A stretch of DNA of 64,000 nucleotides, from contig CALSOR010000006.1 of assembly GCA_943788025.1 (NCBI GenBank), positions 682,001 to 746,000 of the forward strand. The letters run 5' to 3'. Shown here piece by piece: positions 28,461 to 35,944 of the stretch. The notes under the pieces are model-generated. The model was not told the DNA's origin. It saw nothing but the letters and a program-made list of their open reading frames with translations, and ran no database searches. Position numbers and translations under genes: made by a program. Positions within the stretch are counted from its first letter, which is position 1. Every line of letters begins with the position of its first letter. This DNA is from JABAAE01 sp905480545. GTDB lineage: Bacteria; Planctomycetota; Planctomycetia; Pirellulales; Pirellulaceae.

Positions 28461-29407
28461 ACGAGCAATTGCTTAGCGTGCAATTGCAATCAAAGTTCAG
28501 TGAGGCCGGTCACGAACGAAATGCAAAAAAACCTGGCAAACGCCGGCTCTCCCAGTTAAGACGATTTCACTTCTTCTGGCCGGAACTCGAAATCGTGAAT
28601 CCAGCATCCCCGCCAAGCTTTTGAGTACGAGGCCTGCCGAGTCCATCGATGAAGTGCCGTTGGCCAAATTGCAGTTCCAAAATATGCGGCAATTGATTTT
28701 TAAACAACAGACGAATCGATTCTCTACCGCACTCTAAAACAACGGCACCATAACAATTGCGGTTCCTCTCGCCCGACTCGACTTGCCGGGTGTAGCGTCC
28801 CCGCTTGGCCCGCAACTGAGTGACCTTTCATGGATTCTCGGATCGACCAGCGGATGCCGTTCTCATTGGATTGGTTGCATTCAATTAAGATCATCCCCGC
28901 CATTGCGAATCACAACAACTGATGGATTAAATTCATCGACTTTATAAAACACCACGCTACCCGGATCACAGTCGATCCATTCAGCCCGTCCAATCATTTG
29001 CTTCAGATGCTTTCAGTCGTTATATCCGGCGATGCCCAACAGCCGATGTGAAAACTTTCAATCAACCCATCCAACGCATCCAAGCTCCGTCGCGTGATAG
29101 AAAACCACTCCATCTGGTGTTGGTTTTACGAGTTCCATTCTTCGAATTTTGTGTTGAACGCTGCTTGGTGCCCTGAGGTCGCACCTCACGCAGACGTCTG
29201 ATTTCTTCGTTGACGGTGAACTCATCCTTCTGGATTTTGAGACATGAACAACACCACGAGACACGAGCAATACCACCCAATGACGCAGCAACGCACATAA
29301 TTCATCGTCGGCACCGTCATTGGCGTGGTATAATCGGGCTAGGCAAGTTGGCACCAAAGCTGGGCAAAAAAACGCCAGCGTCAGCATAATTTATTCGGAG
29401 CGTTCAA
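28461..29407. other. 950-base region of short open frames, probable gene wreckage
   Basis: No full-length gene was recognised. On the minus strand are an 82-codon frame (28567-28815, TTG start), a 38-codon ATG frame (28881-28997) and the end of a longer frame stopping at 29058. The last two each contain a V-V-F-Y followed by an acidic residue, hinting at related fragments. The frames are interrupted by stops and shifts. They could be remnants of an inserted gene or unannotated small proteins. Confidence 0.4.
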
Positions 29408-30433
29408 ATGTTTTTTGCAATAAGTATAGGCTTCATCTCAGGCTTGATCGCTTTTGCTGTCGTTCGAATCTTAATCGGCTGCCTTTACACCGTTCGTCCG
29501 GATCAACGCGCCGTCGTGACCAGCTTTGGCGCCGTACAGAAGCTGGAAGAAAAGTCTGCTCCACCGCCAATGAGCCACGACGAAAAGGAGCGTTACAATT
29601 ATCCGCAGGTCCGTGTCATTGGACCGGGTGGTCCGTATTTTAAAATGCCGTGGCAGCAAGTTCACAAAGTGAGTGTTGCAACCCAGGCGGTTGATCTCTC
29701 TTGGGACCCAACCAAAATGCAAACTACGATTGAAGCGGTCACCAAGGACAATTTGACAACTGGCGTTAACGGTCAAATTCGGTACCGGATTAGCGAAAAT
29801 AACTTGTACCCCTATTTGTTTGGCGTCTCGAGCCCGCTGGAACACGTGATGGGATATTTCGTTTCTGTACTCCGCGAAAGAATTGCAAATTTTGTTGACC
29901 CAAAAGGGCAGAGCCTTCTGACCGATGCATCAATCGACGAGGAGGCCGAAGAGGGCCTTCAAACCAGTGCTGTCGAGCTTTCTGAGGGCGTTTCGATCAA
30001 TGACTTAAGAAAGAACCTGCCACTTCTAAATCAATACATGGAAGAACAGTGTCGCTCAACGACCGGTCGATATGGAATCGAACTCGACGCGGCATTGATA
30101 ACCGAGATCGACCCTCCGCGAGAAGTCGATCGTGCACTTTCCGCCATCAACAGCACGCGGAACCAAGTGGCTGCCGACATCAGCACCGCCCGTGCGGACG
30201 CTGAGCAACAGATCACAATGAGCGCTCGTGCCGTCGAAATTGCAACCAACAACGCCCAGGCCGAAGTCGCCCCTTTAAGCGAACTTTCAAAAACGCTGGT
30301 GACGATCAAGTCAGCCGGTGGTTCGGAATGTCTGAAATCGTATTTGCGAAACTTACGAGTTCCATTGTTTCGACGGGCTGAACGAATTGTACAAAACGCC
30401 AACCAAACAGATAAAAACGGAGGGGCAGCATAA
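29408..30433 (+). CDS. SPFH/Band 7 domain membrane protein (first of pair)
   Basis: 341 residues. An N-terminal membrane segment (1-25) is followed by Y-T-V-R-P-D-Q-R-A-V-V-T-S-F-G-A-V, the entry to the SPFH fold, and later V-D-R-A-L-S-A-I-N-S-T-R and a charged alanine-rich helix. The layout recalls HflK and other stomatin/prohibitin relatives that form ring-like scaffolds in the membrane and control proteases. The stop overlaps the start of the next SPFH gene (TAATG), showing tight coupling. The partner protease is not in the window. Confidence 0.85.
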   Translation: MFFAISIGFISGLIAFAVVRILIGCLYTVRPDQRAVVTSFGAVQKLEEKSAPPPMSHDEKERYNYPQVRVIGPGGPYFKMPWQQVHKVSVATQAVDLSWDPTKMQTTIEAVTKDNLTTGVNGQIRYRISENNLYPYLFGVSSPLEHVMGYFVSVLRERIANFVDPKGQSLLTDASIDEEAEEGLQTSAVELSEGVSINDLRKNLPLLNQYMEEQCRSTTGRYGIELDAALITEIDPPREVDRALSAINSTRNQVAADISTARADAEQQITMSARAVEIATNNAQAEVAPLSELSKTLVTIKSAGGSECLKSYLRNLRVPLFRRAERIVQNANQTDKNGGAA

Positions 30434-31377
30434 TGGATTTTCTTCCTGGATTCGTCGCCGGACTGCTCTTTATTCCCATTATCCTGGGATTGACCCGAGC
30501 GTTTGGAATTTATAGTTGCGTGAAAGAATGCGAAGCTCACGTCTTCACATTGTTTGGCAAGGTCATCGGTACCATCGACACACCGGGACTGCAATTTCCG
30601 GTAAAGCATTATGGTGCCAAGGCACTTCTGATTCCTTTTTTTGGCAAAAAGTATGTCGTGGATACGGCACTACGCCAACACTATCTACGTAGCCAAATGG
30701 TGAACTCTGAAGAGGGCACTCCAATGGGCGTCGGTATATGGTACGAGATGCAAGTGAAGGATCCTGAGTCCTTCCTTTTCATCAACGCCAATCCGGACGG
30801 ATCGTTGCAAGCTAACGTGACAAGCTCGACCATTTCGACACTGAGCAATCTTGAGATGGAAAAAATGCTGGAGGATCGTCACAGTCTCAGTCGCACGGTA
30901 CGCCAAACAGTTTCCCCATTGTCGGAACGCTGGGGCTATAAACTGGGCAGCGTTTATATCCGAAAAGTAGAATTCACCGACGCGCACATGGTCGAAAACA
31001 TCACGGAGAAAGTGGTCAAACGCCTGGTGCAGGTCACCAGTGCCATGAAACAGGACGGTGACAACCGCGTCGGATTGATCAAAAGTGAAACCGCATATAA
31101 GGTCTCCCAGAAAATGGCCGAGGCTGCCGCGGCTCGCCCGCGAATTGTCGGACAGGTTCTCAACGAAATTGCGAATCAAGATCCGGAAGTACTCGACACC
31201 GTTTTGGAAGTCATGGAGGTGGAAAACCTTCTTGAATCCCGAGCGACCGTCGATCTGTTGCCAAATTCAAGCAATGTGCTGATCCAATTGGGAGAACGAA
31301 ACAGCGTCGCAAATGGCAACGTAATGATCGATACAAACGAAACAGTGACCGAAACCCGTCACCGACGGAACGATTGA
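30433..31377 (+). CDS. SPFH/Band 7 domain membrane protein (second of pair)
   Basis: 314 residues. A membrane segment (about 4-22) precedes E-C-E-A-H-V-F-T-L-F-G-K-V-I-G-T, the SPFH start. The central part has V-R-Q-T-V-S-P-L-S-E-R-W-G-Y and the C-terminal part a helix rich in Ala and Glu, then an N-rich tail. It overlaps the preceding SPFH gene by one base, so the two probably make a heteromeric complex in fixed ratio, like HflK-HflC. Specific partner unknown. Confidence 0.83.
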   Translation: MDFLPGFVAGLLFIPIILGLTRAFGIYSCVKECEAHVFTLFGKVIGTIDTPGLQFPVKHYGAKALLIPFFGKKYVVDTALRQHYLRSQMVNSEEGTPMGVGIWYEMQVKDPESFLFINANPDGSLQANVTSSTISTLSNLEMEKMLEDRHSLSRTVRQTVSPLSERWGYKLGSVYIRKVEFTDAHMVENITEKVVKRLVQVTSAMKQDGDNRVGLIKSETAYKVSQKMAEAAAARPRIVGQVLNEIANQDPEVLDTVLEVMEVENLLESRATVDLLPNSSNVLIQLGERNSVANGNVMIDTNETVTETRHRRND

Positions 31378-31562
31378 ACCGACCGCAACACGTCATAAAA
31401 GCAGACTCACAACATCCTCTTGAACGAGTTCTTTACGCGACGGATGATCGTCGTAAGGAGTCAGACGTCTATTGAAAACCTCGCGTGATTTCACTAGCTT
31501 GAATGGCGCCTTAATCAGTGAATGACGGCCGAATTCTCATTAGCGAACAGGATGGAAATGGA

Positions 31563-33467
31563 ATGGGCGATCAACAAGTCAGTCCTCTATCGCGAGATTC
31601 CAAATCGGCTTTTCTGCGTCATTTGATCCAGGATATCGAAGCTCTCGATCGACTGGTGGCCGAAGGAAAAATTGAGCAGGACGTAACGCGGATTGGCGCC
31701 GAGCAGGAATACTGCTTGGTAAATAGTGACCTACGCCCGTCCATGATTGGCCCAGAAGTACTCTGCGAAACTGACGATCAACGGTTCACTGCCGAGTTGG
31801 CAAAATGGAATCTGGAAATCAACCTGGACCCCTTCGATGTAGGCTCCGGTTGCCTCAGCGGACTACGCCAACAACTTGATCGACTCCTGAAAGTTGCGGT
31901 TAAAAACGCACAGCACCGTGACGCCCATGTGATTTTGACGGGAATCTTACCGACGATCCGAAAGAGCGATCTGGACTTCGGTTGCATGACTCCCAATCCT
32001 CGTTATCAGGTTTTGGATAAAATTCTGAGAGAAATGCGAGGCGAAGATTTCACGCTAAATGTCGAAGGAGTTGATGAAATCCAGCTGAGGCACAGTTCGA
32101 TTTTGTTTGAGGCATGTAACACCAGCTTCCAGATCCATCTTCAAATTGATCCGCGTGAATTTGCCGACCGGTACAATTGGGCACAAGTCATTTCTGCCCC
32201 CGTCTTATCCGGCTGCGTCAATTCACCCGTCCTCTTGGGCAAGGAGCTATGGAGCGAAACCCGGATTGCACTGTTTCGACAAAGTATCGACGTTCGGAAC
32301 GCGGGAATGGACATTCGCGACCAACAACCAAGAGTTGCATTCGGTAACGACTTCTTACAGGGCTCCGCTACCGAAATTTTCAAAAATGACGTTGCTCTTT
32401 ATTATCCAATTGTCTCAACGGAGATGACAGAAGACAGCTCGATGCAAATCGTCGATAGAGGTGAAATCCCAAAACTTCGCGCGATGAATCTGCATAATGG
32501 CACGATCTACAAATGGAACCGCGCCTGCTACGGCGTCCACCACGGCATCCCCCATCTTCGAATCGAAAATCGCTATATTCCCGCCGGGCCGACTCCCGAA
32601 GACGAGATAGCCAATTCCGCGTTTTGGGTCGGCCTGATGATGGCGATGCCGCCAAATTGCATAGGACACTGGAAAGAGCATTTTCATTTTCCGGACATCC
32701 GTTCCAATTTCATGCGTGCCGCCCAGTTTGGTTTGGCGGCCGAGTTTCGATGGTTCGGTAAAAACATCACTGCCACGCGATTGATCCTTGAGGAGCTCCT
32801 TCCACTTGCTGAAAAGGGACTGCAAGCGATTGGAATTCCGGAAAGTGAATATCATTTGCCACTCGATGTTATCAAAAGGCGCGTAACTAAGCGCCAGACG
32901 GGTTCCGATTGGATCATTCGCTCACTTCGTTCGCTTAATGTGAAGAGTACCGTTTACGAATCGACTTTGATGATTACCGAAGCGATGAGAAAACAAAGCA
33001 TTGATGGCCCCCCCATCGACCAGTGGGAAATCCCGGGAAAGAAAACCATCTTTGACATTCCGGGGCGCTACAGTCGCGTCGACAGCATCATGAAGACCGA
33101 TTTAGTGACGATTCGAAATGATGATTCGGTGAGTTACGCCGAAACCGTGATGCGGTGGCGAGAGTTTCATCATTTGCCCGTCGAAAACGAAGCTGGAGAA
33201 CTGGCTGGCGTCGTAAGTATGCGTGACATTGAACGATATCGTGAAACAAAAGAGTTTGAACCTGATACACAGATTGATGAAATCATGACCAGAGAGGTTG
33301 CTTCGGTAACGCCAGAAGATTCCCTTTCAGAAGCCTCGCAGTTAATGTTGAGCAAAGGAATTGGAAGCCTGCCTGTCGTTCGAAATCGTCGGATGATTGG
33401 AATTTTGACGGTGCGAGATATTCAGCGGATCGAAAACCTGGGGAAGGGATCGGCAACGCCCGAATGA
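31563..33467 (+). CDS. GCS2-type carboxylate-amine ligase fused to two CBS domains
   Basis: 634 residues from the ATG at 31563, which has A-G-G-A twelve bases upstream; a GTG at 31518 would add 15 residues. The large N-terminal domain has I-G-A-E-Q-E-Y-C-L, L-E-I-N-L-D-P and H-L-R-I-E-N-R-Y-I-P, the metal- and ATP-site regions of the glutamate-cysteine ligase type 2 fold. The last 130 residues are a pair of CBS domains (D-S-I-M-K-T-D, G-V-V-S-M-R-D-I, D-E-I-M-T-R-E and G-I-L-T-V-R-D-I), which sense adenine nucleotides. The product likely joins an amino acid through an ATP-dependent amide bond; the substrate is unknown. The next gene overlaps it by four bases. Confidence 0.82.
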   Translation: MGDQQVSPLSRDSKSAFLRHLIQDIEALDRLVAEGKIEQDVTRIGAEQEYCLVNSDLRPSMIGPEVLCETDDQRFTAELAKWNLEINLDPFDVGSGCLSGLRQQLDRLLKVAVKNAQHRDAHVILTGILPTIRKSDLDFGCMTPNPRYQVLDKILREMRGEDFTLNVEGVDEIQLRHSSILFEACNTSFQIHLQIDPREFADRYNWAQVISAPVLSGCVNSPVLLGKELWSETRIALFRQSIDVRNAGMDIRDQQPRVAFGNDFLQGSATEIFKNDVALYYPIVSTEMTEDSSMQIVDRGEIPKLRAMNLHNGTIYKWNRACYGVHHGIPHLRIENRYIPAGPTPEDEIANSAFWVGLMMAMPPNCIGHWKEHFHFPDIRSNFMRAAQFGLAAEFRWFGKNITATRLILEELLPLAEKGLQAIGIPESEYHLPLDVIKRRVTKRQTGSDWIIRSLRSLNVKSTVYESTLMITEAMRKQSIDGPPIDQWEIPGKKTIFDIPGRYSRVDSIMKTDLVTIRNDDSVSYAETVMRWREFHHLPVENEAGELAGVVSMRDIERYRETKEFEPDTQIDEIMTREVASVTPEDSLSEASQLMLSKGIGSLPVVRNRRMIGILTVRDIQRIENLGKGSATPE

Positions 33468-34666
33468 TTTCATTTTCTTTTTTAGGGGAAGCCTACCAAA
33501 CCGATCGCATCATCGGCCATGTTAAAGGCGATGCCTCCGGGCCGGTACTGGTATTCTTCGGCGGCGTTCACGGGAACGAACGCTCTGGAGTTGTGGCGCT
33601 CAAAAGAGTGTTCAACTATCTCGCAGCAAACAATATTCGGATTCGTGGCGAGATCCTCGGTTTGGCGGGAAACTTGGAGGCGCTTCAGAACAACCAACGC
33701 TTCATGCGCCATGATCTTAACCGCATTTGGAATCGCGAATTTCAAAATGCAGATAACGGAAGTAACTCGCCATCGCAAATCGAAATCAATAACGCATCAG
33801 AATTTGAAAAGACGGATCAACGAGAGCTTTTTCAGTTGATCACACCGTTCCTGCAACAAGGCAGGGAGTGCTTCTTCCTCGACCTGCACACGACCTCGTC
33901 ACCATCAATCCCTTTTATTGCGATCAATGACCAACTCACAAACCGCGATTTTGCTTTGAAATTCCCAGTTCCAACGGTCTTGGGAATTGAGGAATACCTG
34001 GAAGGAACGATCCTAAGCTTCTTAAATGATTTTGGCCATGTTGCGTTGGCGTTTGAAGCTGGACAGCACGACTCACCCGATTCGATTGACAGTCACGAAG
34101 CGTTCGTTTTCCAGGCAATGGAAGTTGCAGGACTTCTCCCCAAAGAAGCCATTTCCGAACAAGAGCGTTATCGACTGCTGCTGCATGAACAGGGCGGACG
34201 ACTGCATGGACTGTTCGAGGTTTTTTTTCGCCATGCACTTCCTTCCGACGCCCACGAATTCAAAATGAATCAAGGCTTTTCCAATTTTGACAAGATCGAA
34301 CAGGCACAGGTTTTGGCGATCGATCACACGGGTGAGATACATTCACCTGATTCAGGTCACATTTTCATGCCACTATATCAGGACCAGGGGGATGACGGGT
34401 TCTTTTTGGTGAAGCGTATTCCGAGATGGGCACTGGTCGTTTCCCGCTGGCTTCGTGGAATTCGATTCGACGCTGCCCTGACTTGGCTACCCGGCGTTTC
34501 TCGAAGCAAAGACTATCCCCAGGCCATTCATGTCAACAAAAAGATTGCCCGTTTTTTGTCTCGACAATTGTTTCACCTTCTTGGATATCGAAGAAAAAAG
34601 GAAACCGAGGCGGAGACTTTGTATGTGCGACGAGAAGTCAAATTGCCGGATCATTTCAGCAAATGA
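33464..34666 (+). CDS. Succinylglutamate desuccinylase/aspartoacylase family protein
   Basis: 400 residues. Zinc ligands are H36 and E39 in G-G-V-H-G-N-E-R and H142 in D-L-H-T-T-S. Substrate residues M-R-H-D-L-N-R-I-W lie at 81-89, and the catalytic Glu is E198 in F-E-A-G-Q-H. The family cleaves amide bonds of acylated amino acids. The start ATGA overlaps the stop of the GCS2-CBS gene, so the two are co-translated. A metabolite made by one and cut by the other, or made in two steps, is the simplest reading (inference). The C-terminal 120 residues are longer than in short AstE proteins. Confidence 0.85.
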   Translation: MISFSFLGEAYQTDRIIGHVKGDASGPVLVFFGGVHGNERSGVVALKRVFNYLAANNIRIRGEILGLAGNLEALQNNQRFMRHDLNRIWNREFQNADNGSNSPSQIEINNASEFEKTDQRELFQLITPFLQQGRECFFLDLHTTSSPSIPFIAINDQLTNRDFALKFPVPTVLGIEEYLEGTILSFLNDFGHVALAFEAGQHDSPDSIDSHEAFVFQAMEVAGLLPKEAISEQERYRLLLHEQGGRLHGLFEVFFRHALPSDAHEFKMNQGFSNFDKIEQAQVLAIDHTGEIHSPDSGHIFMPLYQDQGDDGFFLVKRIPRWALVVSRWLRGIRFDAALTWLPGVSRSKDYPQAIHVNKKIARFLSRQLFHLLGYRRKKETEAETLYVRREVKLPDHFSK

Positions 34667-34711
34667 AACCGTCGACGGTTGGTGACTTTAAAACCGATGG
34701 ACGGATCGTCT

Positions 34712-35944
34712 TCAGAGCAGTCGCATGTCCCTTACGCTGCTACCGAATTTATCGATATCCACATCGTGGTGGTGAAGCAACTCCAGATACAGATTGCAAA
34801 GAGCTGTCGGTTTTTCGAATTCGACATGCGATTGATGTTTATAACCGCCGCCTGCAACAATCGTGGGTAAGTTTTTGCAAGTATGGCTTGAGGAGTCGCC
34901 GAAGTTGCTGCCCAAAATAACGGTTGTGTGATCCAGCAGGGTCCCATCGCCTTCGCGGATCCGATCCATCTCAAACAGGAATTGGTTGAAGTGTTTTACG
35001 ATGTCACGTTCTACCCGACTCAATTTTTCGATGGTTTCTGGTCTGCCGGCATGGTGAGAAAGCGTGTGCCAGCCACCGGTCGCCCCCGGCACCTTGATTG
35101 CTCCATAAATCCAGTCCAAAGAAAACGTGATCACTCGAGTCGAATCTGTTCTAAAGGCAATTTTTGCCAATTCGAACATGTTGTGAACCTTGGTTGAAAA
35201 CCCGAATTCCTTGTCTGTACTCAATGACTTTTCAACCGTAGGTTTTTCGGTGCTCAGCCAATATCTCTCATGTTCCAACTGAGCTTCCAACTCACGAATA
35301 ACCGCTTTGTAGCTATCCAGTTTACCTTGCTGTCCCGTTTCATTTCCGCGGGCGTTACCCAGTTGTGCCAGATCCTGACGGAGGCAATCAAGCACGTCTT
35401 GGTCATTTTTGATACGCAACTTTTTCGCCTTTAAATCTTCTTCCCCAAACATCATGTTGAAGATCTGTTCTTCGTTATGCATTGGCGGAATCGCCACTCC
35501 GCGATCGTTCCATGAACAGCCCCAACCTCGGTCGTAGATGCTGAAGTTCAGAAACGGAAATCTCGTGTCAGATCCCAATTTACGAGCCAAGATCTGGTCA
35601 AGCGAAATGTTATTCACAAAATTGGACGCCTCAGGGTTGGGAACACCGGTCAGAAACGATTTCTCCGAATCGTGATTACTGGTGGACATGCCTGGATGGA
35701 AAAAATTTCCGAATACGGTCATTTTTTCGGCGGACTTAACATCCTTCAAATATTCAGAAGTGCTGATGTCCCCCTGATTCTTTGGAAAAAAATAAGGCGG
35801 ATAAAACCCAAGCGAGTTGCAGATAAAAATGATTCGGCGTGGCGGTTTTCCTTTATTATCTGACGCCCTTAGCTTCAACGTGTTCAAAGCAAGCGGCAAG
35901 GCCATTCCTGCCTTCAACAAGTTCCTTCTATGCATATTGCTCAT
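34712..35944 (-). CDS. DUF1552 family exported protein
   Basis: 410 residues. An N-terminal M-H-R-R-N-L-L-K-A-G segment with a following hydrophobic stretch is a Tat-like export signal. The body has I-I-F-I-C-N-S-L-G-F-Y-P-P-Y-F-F-P, S-L-D-Q-I-L-A and G-S-N-F-G-D-S, features of the planctomycete DUF1552 family of unknown function. It starts inside the stop of the upstream DUF1592 gene (ATGA overlap), so the two are one operon. The family may act on the cell surface with the cytochrome-like partner; a substrate is not known. Confidence 0.85.
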   Translation of the reverse strand: MSNMHRRNLLKAGMALPLALNTLKLRASDNKGKPPRRIIFICNSLGFYPPYFFPKNQGDISTSEYLKDVKSAEKMTVFGNFFHPGMSTSNHDSEKSFLTGVPNPEASNFVNNISLDQILARKLGSDTRFPFLNFSIYDRGWGCSWNDRGVAIPPMHNEEQIFNMMFGEEDLKAKKLRIKNDQDVLDCLRQDLAQLGNARGNETGQQGKLDSYKAVIRELEAQLEHERYWLSTEKPTVEKSLSTDKEFGFSTKVHNMFELAKIAFRTDSTRVITFSLDWIYGAIKVPGATGGWHTLSHHAGRPETIEKLSRVERDIVKHFNQFLFEMDRIREGDGTLLDHTTVILGSNFGDSSSHTCKNLPTIVAGGGYKHQSHVEFEKPTALCNLYLELLHHHDVDIDKFGSSVRDMRLL

